A stretch of 64,000 nucleotides of DNA from Trileptium ribeirensis. Its lineage: Eukaryota > Nematoda > Enoplea > Enoplida > Thoracostomopsidae. The position numbers were made by a program, and so were the translations under genes. Location: assembly GCA_030248225.1 (NCBI GenBank), contig JASANE010020418.1, positions 1-64,000 of the forward strand, given 5' to 3'. The notes beneath the pieces were generated by a model that was not told where the DNA came from, searched no databases, and saw nothing but the letters and a program-made list of their open reading frames with translations. The first letter of the stretch is position 1, and every line of letters begins with the position of its first letter. This document shows, piece after piece, positions 45,434-56,596 of this stretch.

Positions 45434-46201
45434 AATCGAAGCGGTTTTTTCATTCAAAACGATCTGTTAGGTGTAAAGGCATGGTCAAACGATTCTCTAG
45501 TCGATTTCAACGTTGCCAAATGTTGTTGCCTCCATTTCGGTCGATCAAACCTCCATCACAATTATTCGCTGAACAATGCCGCCATCCCAAACCGTTGTAC
45601 TGAGCGCGATTTAGGAATCTGGATCAGTGACGATCTAAAACCATCGAAACACTGCAGTGAAGTTGTTAGCCAATGCTCCCGAGTGATTCAAACCTTTCGC
45701 CGCACTTTCGCTTACCCATCACGCAATATATTTTTGCCTATCTATAAAGCGTTGATACGGCCCCGCTTGGAGTACGCTTCAACCTGTTGGTCGCCCCATT
45801 ACCACCGGGACATCAAACTATTGGAGAACGTGCAGCGTAGAGCAACCAAGCTTGTTCCCGACATCGCTCATCTTCCATATGAACAGAGATTACAAAGTCT
45901 TCAACTACAAACACTCGAAGTCCGCAGGGTACGTTCCGACCTAATAATGGTGTATAAAATGGCACACGGACTAGTTGATGTACCTCTCTGCCGGTTCTTC
46001 ATCACCAATAACAATGACCTCAGAGGACATATGCTGGAACTTCGCGCTCGTGTTCATCCGCGTCTCAACTGCTCTCGTTATTGCTTCGCATACCGCGTAT
46101 TCGATCACTGGAACGAATTGCCAGCTGCAGTCGTATTTGCGCCCAATCTGCGAAAGTTCAAAGAGATGTTGCACTCGTCTCGCACACTCCCAAATCCGTG
46201 A
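45434..46201 (+). CDS. LINE B ORF2 C-terminal part
   Basis: The open frame (part of 45335-46201) carries the RT thumb and C-terminal region: SLVDFNVAKCCCLHFGRSN, ERDLGIWISDDLKPSKHCS, LIRPRLEYASTCWSPHYH and VRRVRSDLIMVYKMAHG. It ends VFDHWNELPAAVVFAPNL before a stop at 46201. It is intact to its natural end. The N-terminal codons of the 45335 frame belong to the abnormal duplicate and are not real LINE protein. It is close to, but distinct from, the LINE A C-terminus (VIEFWNRLPDTVV). Confidence 0.8.
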   Translation, partial: NRSGFFIQNDLLGVKAWSNDSLVDFNVAKCCCLHFGRSNLHHNYSLNNAAIPNRCTERDLGIWISDDLKPSKHCSEVVSQCSRVIQTFRRTFAYPSRNIFLPIYKALIRPRLEYASTCWSPHYHRDIKLLENVQRRATKLVPDIAHLPYEQRLQSLQLQTLEVRRVRSDLIMVYKMAHGLVDVPLCRFFITNNNDLRGHMLELRARVHPRLNCSRYCFAYRVFDHWNELPAAVVFAPNLRKFKEMLHSSRTLPNP

Positions 46202-46524
46202 ACCGCCCGCGCTGCTTTGTGGTTTTTCACTTTCAGGATACGATACTCTCGAAACCAATACGCGCAGCCGATCTCCATCGGCTAGCCGTTTGCCCGATGT
46301 CACTTCTCAAACGACACATTTGGAGCAACACATGCGGGCGGTGGCGGATCAGATGCTATATCAGGTGCGATGTTGCCTTTCGACAGCCACATGACACATG
46401 GCACCGACGACGGTGTCTTTATCTCGGCGGTATTACTATCAGTCAATGTTACAACAATCAAATTGTAAAATGATGCCGGCCGGTGAGCATATATACATAC
46501 GTATAACTCTTTTACATAAATTCA
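46202..46524 (+). other. LINE B 3' untranslated region
   Basis: About 300 bp after the ORF2 stop, not strongly coding, ending near GAGCATATATACATACGTAT, which may be the simple-repeat tail of the LINE. Repeat R follows immediately. Confidence 0.5.
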
Positions 46525-47135
46525 AATTATCGAGAGCAGAAGTTATATAGGCACGCATATAATAAGCAACTCTGGTAACAGTTCTGCTCAAGAGTTACCA
46601 AGCGATCAAAGAATACAAAATAAACTTGAGATCATTACGTAGCTGTGTATGAAATTGTTTCATTATACTATCAATAATTTGTAAAAATAATGACGCAATA
46701 AACTGCCAATTAAAAATGAGAACAGCAGAAACGGCTCAATCAGCCAGCAGTAGAACCCAATTGACTATTCAACAAAAGAAGGACAGTTTACTTCTGTTAA
46801 GGTAATATTCAAATTAGCCTTGACAGCTTTAGAACAGGGTGAGATTGTAAGTCGAGATTGAAGACGAGAAAATAAACTTGAGATCATTCGCCGCTGTGTA
46901 CAATATTCTTCCATTGTATATACTATCCCTAATTTCTAATAGCTAATGCAATAAACTGCATATAAAAAGAGAACAGCAGAAACTGCTAAATCAATCATCA
47001 GTAGAACTCAGCTCATTATTCAGCAAAAGAAAGACAGTTGCAGTTGTGTCAATTAAGCTAATATATATGCAAATTAGCTTTGATTGACAGCCTTAAAACA
47101 AATTTTAAAATATAATAATAATAATTAGTATTATT
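46525..47135 (+). repeat. Dispersed repeat R, two tandem units
   Basis: Unit 1 (about 46525-46850) starts AGTTATATAGGCACGCATAT. Unit 2 (46855-47135) starts at GAAGACGAGAAAATAAACTT. Both share AACTTGAGATCATT, AATAAACTGC and CAGCAGAAAC-like blocks with 30816-31160. Each occurrence in the window sits directly at the end of a LINE. Confidence 0.65.
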
Positions 47136-50100
47136 ATTATTATTATGACTGCAGGTTTTTTGTTTTTTCATGTGTGCAAAGTAAAAGTCTGTGCATTCTC
47201 AAATTTCAGTGTGCAAAATCAATCACAAGTTGCTTGAAACTTCCAGTCATGTCCCCATTATATATATATATGCATTATATATGGTGCCATGTCTATATAT
47301 ATTGCAATTTTTGTATTAAGACCAAACGTCTTAGAATATATATATAAGTGTTTTAAAAATATGGCGCAAAAGTTAGTGCTGACATGCCTTTCAAAACAAA
47401 AGAAATCTATTCTGGGCTCCAAATTTGGAGTGGGGGCCCTGGCATTTTTCGGTTCCCCCTGCTTCAAAACGGGTGCCCCCGGTTCGTTCCCTCTGGCAAA
47501 ATTTTGGGCTCCCCACGGTTCTTTGCTTCTTGGCATATTTTTTGTTTCCAGTCGGTTTAAAGTATATAAACTTTGATCAAAGAATGGAGAGCCCAGCTAT
47601 TTGGCATTTAAATTAAAAAAATTTCTCGAAAAATTTAGTGTGCAGATGCACAGGATTTTGCACAAAAAACTCTTTATGACTGTTAGGTAAACAGTTTTTT
47701 TACTAGGTTTGGTGTTTTGTCAGGTTCTAGATAACGAAAAGATTTGAATATTTAATTACGTTTTGCATATTTTTAAGCTTTGTGTTTGAAGTGGTTCTTA
47801 TTGCTAAGCATATACGAACCGAATCTGTATATATATATTTTTTAGCATTTTTATAAAATGCGGGCAAGGTAATTGGTTATTTGCTTAGTGTTAGTTGTTT
47901 CGTTAGATGATGAAAAGACCATGAAAACTATCCGGCTGACAATTTCTGCGGCGTGAGATTCGAAACCACTATGCTTATGATATATATTTTTTGCGAATCG
48001 CAATATACATTATATTAAGATAAGTACTATCTCTATAACGTAGCCAGAAATTGCATACCGAAGAACCGTGTTTATTATATTTAAGGTGTATTACGTTTAT
48101 TTTTTCAAAAATAGCCTTGAGTAATCTTTTCGTGGCGAAAGAAAACGGGCTGAAATTGGTTGTTGTACGGTCAGTATGTGGCATATACATTCTGCATAAC
48201 ACAGTTTACACAGGAAACCATTTTGGCCGTATTGACGGACCACGAAAATCCGAGAAATGCTATATTGGTCGACAGATAAAGCAGACCTCGAGGTATTTAC
48301 CTTCCTGCGCCTCAACAAATAACTAGCAAGCTCTAATATCGCTGCAAAATATTAAAGGCACCATAAGTGTCATTTTCAACACATTTCGATGCTACTTTAT
48401 CTTTTTCTTTATTTGGTTTACTTTGTGTATTTATAAGACCTGGTCCCGTTCCCTTTTCAAATTCACAGTTTCGGTTGCTGATTCTGGATCCGGTTATTCC
48501 TTGGTATATATGTCGAATATGCAATCACTGTCTGGAGCCCATACTTGGTTAAAGACATCGAAATTAGTGCACCAGTCCTGTCATCATTCAAATGTCGTCT
48601 CAATGCCGCAAATATTCTACCTCCTAACTAATTTTAATATTTATTTTTTCAACGTCATCATAAGCCTCGCTTTTGTTAAGCTTGCCTTTTCCCAAGCCGA
48701 GTCACAATATTCTCAGACAAATCACGAAATTTAAGAACAAGAAAATGTTAGATCACAACATCAAGAGTACCCACGGGAGATGAAATTTACAAAATATATA
48801 TAATGACCTGGCTTGACCACAGCCATCCGAAAAGTGTGGGGGAAACTTTGTGGGCCCCATGTTCATTCTCGGGAAAAAATTAAAAGTTGGGGGATAATTT
48901 TTGCTTAAAAATACTAAATATTCCCATATTTTAACACAGTTTTAGTAATCGTGAATGTATTTTCAAGCTAGAAAATATACGTTGGCATTATAAATACGTA
49001 GTGGTAACTATGTTTAAAAACAATTTGCAAACAAAAAACAAATTTTCAGACAAAAGTTTTTTGGAAGTAGTTGAACGTGGGGGTTTTGGCCGAGTGGGGA
49101 GACGGACATGGGGGAAAACTCACGAACATGGTGGAGTTGGAAAGTGGGGGTCCCCACCCCCCACTGTGAACAGGCCAGCTGACTTACAAAATTTAACAAG
49201 CGCACATGGGTGTGCATGAGGCAATTTATGTTAGGCAACCGTGCGGGTATGTAAAATATTTAATTGTTATGTTCAGGTACCATTATTCAACAGCTGAATT
49301 AGTTCTAATGTACAATATAGTTCATGGTATTGTGATGTAGACGTGAGCTCGTTTTTGGCACTATTCCAAACATTGTTAGTTTTTGGCACTATTCCAACAC
49401 TTTAGCATATTTTTAGAGTTAAAGTTATACCGATGCTAAATTGTCAATGATATTTCCAGAAACTCCAGACGTTGTTTCTAGATTACCTAAACTGCTGATG
49501 TTTTAGCAAAGATGTTTTAACACATTCATTTTGTTTCTGTATGTATTTTTGCAGTTACTTGATCTCTCTATTGATTTGGATGTAATATTAAATTGATATT
49601 AAAATGATTTCGAGATAATTTTGAAAATGGCACATATGCCAAGTCCATCGATAACACAGGTACGTATGTCTATGTTTAATTATGTTAGCTCTATATTATT
49701 GAGATATCCAGTGTCATATACAGTTTGATTGAAATCTATGAAATTGACAAATATATGTTTTATTAAATCCTGACTGAGTATGTACCTGCAGTAGTATTTG
49801 GATTATTTTATGTTATCTTATAATGTAAGTCTGTCTGTGTGTCCCAATTTTTCGATTTGTCACATATTTTTGATCATAACTTCGAAACTGTTTATGGATT
49901 TTTATGCGGTTTTTTGTTGGGTAGGAAATCGATATGGGAATACAGGGACAATATTTTTGGGCACCCGTTATGTTTTTTTCACAATCCACCCCCTTGAAAT
50001 AAAAAATAGTGTCATTTTATATGTTTTAATGGTGTAACTTTTCAACTGCTTCATGGATTTTTACAATCTTTTTTGTTTCATTTCTTTAAGACGTGCCGAA

Positions 50101-50166
50101 AGTATCGACGAACTTTTGCAAATGGGATGAACCCCCTATTGGGCAACCTTCTTTTAAACCATCTTA
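47136..50166. other. Intergenic, mostly unrecognised
   Basis: Contains a short ATT microsatellite (47120-47150) and two GC-richer patches (47420-47530 and 49050-49180, the latter with the local palindrome GTGGGGGTCCCCACCCCCCAC). A very diverged right end of the CCGGAA-rich hAT-like element lies at 48370-48510 (AAGACCTGG, TTTCGGTTGCTGATTCTGG, ATCCGGTTATTCC). No gene was recognised. Confidence 0.4.
48370..48510 (+). mobile_element. Diverged right-end fragment of CCGGAA-rich hAT-like element
   Basis: Order of motifs matches 40250-40377: an AAGACC block, then a GGTCCCGTTCCC block, then GTTTCGGTTGCTG, then CCGGTTATTCCTTGG. Left half not identified. Confidence 0.5.
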
Positions 50167-50362
50167 TGATACTGTTTTCGACATTTTGACACATCCATAA
50201 TTACAATGGTATGATACTGTTTTCAACATTTTGACACATCCGTAAGGGTGTAATAGTGTTTTCGCTATTTTAACACAACCGTGAGGGGGTAATGTTGTTT
50301 TTATCATTTTAACACATCTGTAATAGGGTAACGTTGTTTTCATCATTTTGACACATCCATAA
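50167..50362 (+). repeat. Five-unit minisatellite, about 40-bp period
   Basis: Units share TGTTTTC-x-ACATTTTGACACATCC followed by a variable GTAAGGGGGTAA-like spacer. Five units are recognisable and later units diverge. The array ends 3 bp before the hAT-like element at 50365. On the minus strand it reads as a repeated YGCVKM-x-KT peptide, which is almost certainly incidental. Confidence 0.85.
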
Positions 50363-50364
50363 GG

Positions 50365-51565
50365 CAGGGAATAACCGGAACCGAAATTTACCGGAACCGT
50401 TCATTTAAACCGGATCCGGAACCTGATCTTCGAAATTTATATATAGTAAAACAGATGATGGAAGAAATGAAGGTATAATAGTGGATTTAAAATGCATTGA
50501 AAATAACTTTTACATTAAACGTAATGTATTGCGATGGTATTATTGCCTTTCTCAAAATCTAAAGGGACTGAGCAAGCTAATAATGTTTATTTATCGATCA
50601 AATATGTCGGTTTTTGGACATTCAGAGCAAAAAATGTCTTCCGCTATACCCCATTGCGTATACTGCGTCAAATCGAATGTGCATACAAAGCTTGGAGCGT
50701 AGAATACACACTTTCGCTCTGTCTCCAGTCGCCTCCCTTTACTACACATATATACGTTTGTTGCATGTTTTTCTGTAGGAAATTTAAAATTATTGGTGTA
50801 TATGATTCTAAGAGAAAATAATAGATAGAAGGTAATTTTCTGATCAGTGGTCAGAGACACTGTTTAGGCTAGCGTTGGACAAAAAGTGCCCGTCAGTTAG
50901 ATCATAATGATGATAACTTTCTAATCAGAATGCTATAAATGAGACACACTCTGATGCTGCTCGCACAGTTTCAATAAATACAGTGCATTTCCAAGAAATT
51001 AGTCTCTAGCTGCGTTGCAGATAACGTTAGTTTACTTCAATTTAGACTGATTTACCAAGGTTACAAGCGCACTGGCGGGTGCTTGACGCAATTTATGTTA
51101 GCCAAGCATACCCTAAGTACTTTTGCGTAAGCCATACTCTGTTACCGGGTTGGACGGGCTTAATTCAAACGTATCCCACAGACTTCTGGATATGTAAAAT
51201 AGTTGCTACAGGCATCAACCTGGCTTTGATTTAACAAACTCCTGCAGGTTATTATGAAAAATTCCTGCTCAAATTATGCGTCCTACTTACGTTTCACACG
51301 GCTAACTGGTTAGTTAATCCTTTCTTTTGCTTGGTTGTATAACTCACCAGATATGCTTTTCCACGCAGTGGAAGCTATCATTGCATTTCATTCATCATCC
51401 AAGCTAGTATTGGAGCTTGACCATTGTATAATATATATTACATATGTTTGGATTACAGGATGAAGCAAAAAACGTGGAAAATTTCAAACAAAATTTTTAA
51501 ACCGGAATTCCGGTTCCGGTTTGGTTTTTGCCCTTTGCCGGAACCGCAACCGGAACACGATTTTC
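50365..51565 (-). mobile_element. hAT-like non-autonomous element, inverted copy
   Basis: Reverse-orientation copy of 39147-40377. It starts CAGGGAATAACCGGAACC (the element's right end) and runs to CGGAACACGATTTTC, where the last 30 or so bases of the left end are missing. There is a 69-bp insertion at about 51340-51408 relative to the other copy, and the 73-bp internal duplication is absent. The flanking sequence gives no matching 8-bp duplication, as expected after end loss. Confidence 0.85.
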
Positions 51566-52984
51566 TTTATTGTTGTAGCAAGATCGGCGTAATCGTTAAA
51601 ACCTTCGAATTCTGAACTATTTTTAGAAACGAATCGATAAGTGTAGAATAACTCGTAATTATGAATCATATAGTATCATGGCACAAATTGCTAAAGCAAG
51701 CCGTAATGTAGAGGTACATAGTATGACATAATGTGGTTTTAACCCAATATTCGCTACATCAGCATAGTATGTGGAAACAACTATAGTAAGAAGTGAGTGG
51801 TCAGAAGTTTAAAACTTTTTTGACTGGAGAAAGCTTATGTGAAAACGTATGCTGTTTTGTCTATGTCGGAAAGATATATTAGACAGACGCCAAAATACGG
51901 TGTAGGATAAAAAAGCAAAATAATTTTGTGTGTACTAGGACGGAACATAATGTTAAAGGGTACCTGACGTTAGTATAAAACAACGCCATACAGAGGCAAA
52001 AAGTATACATTTGATAATGCTTAAACCATATCCAAACTAAAAAGCAAGCTAAATTTTTTGTTAGCCAATAAAACGCTAATAATGCAAATTGGTAAATGGC
52101 GGATGCTACTATGCAAGTAGGCGAAAAACTGAAAGCGTGTGATTTATGCAGTGCTGTCATGTTATCCCAAAAGTGTTAAGAAACACTAGTCCGGTACTGA
52201 CATGAACAGCATGTTGAAAAGTCTAAGTGTTGTCAAAAATTAGTGATATTACTTACAGGTTGATTTGATGGCTATCGTTTAAACTAGCATTCGGTTGTAA
52301 ACACCCATCTCCTCACTCAGAATGCTAATACTGGAGTTCATATTTATGTAATTTAAGAGAGAAAGTTAATACTAATTTGAATCTGAGAAATCTGATTAGA
52401 AATTAATACTTTTTAATCATGATAAATTATAAAGAAAGTTATATTTTGCAACATTCGACAAAAAATGTGTTTTTATGCATGTTTTTATTACTGAAAATCC
52501 AGTAGTTTTTGATAAATGTTTAAAACACGTTTTATCGAAAATTCTTGATCAGCAATCTGAGAACCTGCATCCCCGAGCGCCTTGATATTGAGGCTACCAC
52601 CGTGCCCGGTTTTTTGGCACTATATTAGACTAGTTACTCGCAAAGCGAGGGAAAACGGAGCAAGTATGACCATTCTACGCTTCTTTCATTGACAAAACAG
52701 ACTAGAACATTTAAAATTATAAATCACAAAAAATATAATTTGAAGAGCGATTTTACTTTTTGGACCTGCCACATGCCTTACTTGATGAATACCCTGCAAA
52801 TATAGTTGCTTTTATCGCATTCAGCATAACACTAAACACATTCCAATGGTCTTATATTGGAAAAAGTGACGTAATCTGACTATTTTTGGTGCCAAAATTT
52901 TAATATTTTCTCCGTTACGTAACCACAGATTAACAACCCACCCACAACTTGGTGAAACAATAAAACCAACGTGCTTTTCATGGG
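51566..52984. other. Intergenic, no gene seen
   Basis: AT-rich, no recognised coding domain or repeat. A 93-codon minus-strand frame (51879-52160) is hydrophobic and unsupported. Confidence 0.4.
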
Positions 52985-53048
52985 TTAGCAGGGAACCGTC
53001 CATTTAAACCGGATCTGGAATGGTAAACTGGTCTTAGAAACGTATATA
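52985..53048 (-). mobile_element. Right-end fragment of the hAT-like element
   Basis: Reads CAGGGAACCGTCCATTTAAA, then CCGGATCTGGAA and a CTTAGAAACGTATATATA end, like the first 80 bp of the inverted copy at 50365 with an internal loss. It abuts the left end of the next copy at 53052. Confidence 0.7.
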
Positions 53049-53051
53049 TAT

Positions 53052-53518
53052 CAGAGAGTAACCAGAATTCCAGTTCCCTCGAAAATCGTGTTCCAGCTCC
53101 GGCAAAGGGCAAACACCATACCGGAAACGGAATTCCGGTTAAAAAATTTTGTTTGAAATTTTCCACATTTTTGCTTTCATCGTGGTCCAAACATATGTAA
53201 TATATATACAATGATCAAGTTCCATAGCAGGCAATAGAAATGATTAACTCAGCAACTTGCAATGTGAAATTTAAGTAGGGCACACAATTTCAGTAGCAAT
53301 TTTTCATCTTAACCTACTGGAGGAGTTTATTAACAAAACAAAGCCAGGTCGATATTAGTAGAACCTATATATATGTTTTACTTATTCAGAAGTCTGCGGT
53401 TTATGTTCACATTAAACCGGTCCAACTCGGTAACAGAGTATGGATTATTTAGAAATACTTAGCTGTAAGCATAGATAACATAAATTGCGTCAAGCACCAG
53501 CCAGTGCGCTTGTAAACT
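53052..53518 (+). mobile_element. Left arm of hAT-like copy 3
   Basis: Starts CAGAGAGTAACCAGAATTCC and follows 39147-39683 (TCGTGTTCCAG, GGTCCAAACATATGTAATA, AAAGCCAGGTCGAT, CCGGTCCAACTCGGTAACAG). It stops at GCGCTTGTAAACTT, where LINE coding sequence begins. Its inverted partner lies at 54494-55011. Confidence 0.8.
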
Positions 53519-54466
53519 TTGCATGTATGCGATCTCGTGTGCTATAATGACGGTTCACTCATGGACACAGATGTTGGTGTTAGAGTAGGGACAGGAGTTA
53601 TTATTGATAATACACATAGATTATACTTATTACTAGGGTCCAAGGCAACGATTTTCAAGGCAGAAATTGTTGCAATTTGTAGATGTGCCGAACATCTCGT
53701 GGAACAAGGTACTAGGGGAAGGATTATCTGTATTTTCAGTGACAGCCAGGCTGCATTGAAGGCTTTAGACAAGCCAGTGGTGTCGTCAGCCGCTGTTGTT
53801 GAATGCCATAAGAAATTAAATAGACTAGGTGCCGAAACTGTGCTCTGTTTGTTGTGGGTCAGGGGACACTCAGGCATAAGGGTAACGAAATTGCGGACAG
53901 CCTTGCAAAGAAGGGGGCTTTACTGAAGGTGTTTGGGCCGGAACCTTGTGTTCCAGTTTCTTCTTCCATGCTGAAGACCGTGTTGGCGCGTTCTCTGTCT
54001 GGACAACTCGCTATACGGTGGATAGGGGAAATAAATTGCACAGACAAGGATATTCTTTCCTGAAGTCAATTATAGGAGATCTCGCTTCCTATAGAAGCTT
54101 AGCAATGATAGATTGCGGATTGCTATACATGTTTTAACTGGGCATAATTTTTTAAATGCCCATCTTAAGGTTATGAAACTAAGAGAAAGTGGTCCCTGAG
54201 AATATTGTCGCCAGGAGGCTGAAACGTCTGAACACTTTGTCTTCAAATGTAAGAAATGGGGTGAAGCTAGGCAATATTTCTTAGGTGCTCAACAACTAGC
54301 AGTTACTAATGGTAGGACAATGTGTTTGAGCAAAATAATAGGATTTTGCGTTGCAACTCAGAGGTTTGATCTGGGTTTATAAGGATCAGAGCACGGTAAT
54401 GCAAAGGGTCCTACTATCGGATCTGTGGACCATTTCAAAACGCTACTCAAAGTCTAATCTAATCTA
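53519..54466 (+). pseudogene. LINE RNase H and zinc-knuckle fragment (LINE E)
   Basis: The 135-codon frame starts YNDGSLMDTDVGVRVGTGV (RNase H first acidic site, in an NDGS context), then KATIFKAEIVAICRCAEHL, IFSDSQAALKALD (second site) and VLCLLWVRGHSG. A frameshift at about 53865-53880 moves the coding to HKGNEIADSLAKKGA. The C-terminal knuckle can be read as C-R-Q-E-A-E-T-S-E-H-F-V-F-K-C at about 54215-54250 after more frame changes. The fragment ends with a TCTAATCTAATCTAG tail (about 54451-54466). It is the 3' end of an I-like LINE, 5'-truncated. Confidence 0.8.
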
Positions 54467-54493
54467 GTCCATATAAAATCTATTAATTATCTA

Positions 54494-55011
54494 GTCGGAC
54501 AGGTCTAATTTTAACATATACCGCAGATTTCTGAATGGGTAAGCTGCTACAAACATCGACTTAGCTTTGTTTTGTTAACAAACTCCTGCCGGGTGAAGAT
54601 AAAAAATTCTTACTGAAATTATGTCCTACTTGTGTTTATATAACGTATGATTGGACCACGGATGAAGCAAAACATTTTTAAACCGGAATTCTGGTTTCGG
54701 TATGGTTTTTACAACCACGAAGACAGACTACCCTAACGATCTTGTGACAGATTGTTCCGGTTGCGGATAGGATTACGGGCCTTGTCGTGGTGTGGTCGCA
54801 CACTGCGACATTCCCCGGAGTGCCTAAGGGTAGACGCATGTTGTGACCATTTCTGTTTTGAAATAAGGCAAATAGTTGTTATACTATTGGGTTTTTACGT
54901 GTTAAAATAATTGGTTTTCATGAAAAATTTTGATGGTACAGTATATAAATGTACACATTTTCAATTTTGCCTTTTGCCGGAACGCGCAACTGGAATTTCG
55001 GTTACTCCCTG
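54494..55011 (-). mobile_element. Right (inverted) arm of hAT-like copy 3
   Basis: Reverse complement of the left-arm sequence: GTCGGACAGGTCTAATTT, CGCAGATTTCTG, GCTGCTACAAAC, AACAAACTCCTGC, AAACCGGAATTCTGGTTTCGG and finally TTTCGGTTACTCCCTG. It is interrupted at about 54715-54955 by roughly 240 bp of unrelated DNA. Flanking 8-bp sequences of the two arms do not match. Confidence 0.75.
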
Positions 55012-56159
55012 GGAGTTACATAACACTATAATCCTATCTTTCACCACCAAGAAGCAAAAGGCTGTGTTTTGTAAAAATTTTGAAAATTTCACGTTTATGG
55101 GGTATGTATATTTTAAGCGTTGTCTCATAGCTCGAATGCGACTGCTCTGACCAAAAGTGCAACAGCAACGCTGTATATATATCTCGATAAGAGGAAGGTG
55201 GTTTTTATTTTTCCATACGATGTCTCTTTCTAGAGTTATAACCTAAAGTGCTGGGTGGCCCTTAATGGCGGAAATAAAAAATGCCAAATTCTGGGCGTTT
55301 TTATGGGATTTTAGGTAGCATGATATGAAACAGCGCAGATACAAAGCTAATTACATTTTATTATATACTTGTCGAAAAAATATTTGTGAAAATCCATCTA
55401 TCTGGTGAAGAGTTATGTGAAGAAGAGATTTTTTCAATTAAACACAATTTGAGAAATCTACGCTCGCTCCTTTTCATTAAATGTTGGGAGACCATAGTGG
55501 GTGTTTTTGTTATTGAACGTTGGCTTTCCTTATGCTTGTACATAGTATAAATGTATATGTAGGTGCATGTTACCCGGGTGTTATTGATGCAACTTCATTT
55601 CTCAGACACTGGTACGGGCCGCGCGGTTTCGGAGGGTGCTTATCCAGTTTCTAGACGTCTGTCATGTAACGTTTTGCCGATGGTGCCTCCTCCACGTCTT
55701 GCATCCTGATGACGCAAAGAGATAATATGATGCAGCGTTTGTAATGGTTTAAATTGCAATGTATTTACATTGCAATAACTATAGGTATTCTCACTGCGGT
55801 CTGAGTGCACACTCAGAGGATTAGCTAATTTTGATGACCTCTTAGTCCACTGTATATGACCAATGCATACAGTTAACAAAATTTTTATCAAATGCACGCT
55901 TGTAACCCCCAGCCTATAGATCCACTGTACGTAACTATTGGTCAGTGTGTTCTTGTTGTAGCCATCAATTGCGGTTCAATATTCTTATAAATGCAAGACG
56001 ATATCCGTAGTTATAAATAAGCCGTAATATTTTTTTCAGTTGTTATGCTAAAACTGCAGTCACGGGTGGTTGTTGGGCTTAAAAAGATGTGAAATCTTGA
56101 AAATTTGAAAAGATCTCCTACCATGCAAAAAAGTAAAGGAACGCAAGTCTAACCTCAGA
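55012..56159. other. Intergenic, no gene seen
   Basis: No recognised gene or repeat. Confidence 0.4.
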
Positions 56160-56596
56160 CAAGGGCGTAGCCAGGGGGAAGTTGCCAGGGTTGCGACCGC
56201 CCCCCTTTTGGCGCAATCCCAAACAAAATTTTTCTGAACGATTCCGGTTGAAAATCATGTCGGAAATTGTCCTAAAGCTATCCTCTCTCGCATTAGAAAA
56301 CAAGTTACCAAACTTATAAAAACTTTCCACCGTATTTTTGACCAAACTTCAGATTTTGTATAAAAATTCGCTATTTTGGGCAACGGTTGCATTTTTAGTT
56401 GTTCACGGCGTACATAATATAGGTACCAATTTCCGGGCTAGGAAATGCAATTTCATTGAAACTTTCTCCGCTTGTACAAGGTTAGCTGGTAGAAATGTGC
56501 GTTCAGCAATTCACATTTCTGAGTGCGACTCCCCTTTCAGGTACCCATTGTAGGCCGTGACCCCCCCCCGCTTTCAAAATTCTTGGCTACCCCCTG
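56160..56596. mobile_element. Small hAT-like MITE
   Basis: The left end is CAAGGGCGTAGCCAGGGGG and the right end, inverted, is CAGGGGGTAGCCAAG. Flanking 8-mers are ACCTCAGA and ATCGCAGA, six of eight identical, plausible for an old hAT target duplication. CAGGGGCGTAGCCA-type ends are typical of hAT MITEs in invertebrates. No transposase ORF. Confidence 0.7.

Noticed and set aside
50164..50346. Minus-strand 60-codon ORF with a repeated YGCVKM-x-KT motif
   Set aside because: It is a translation of a roughly 40-bp minisatellite; period and frame coincide by chance and it has no start context or neighbours.
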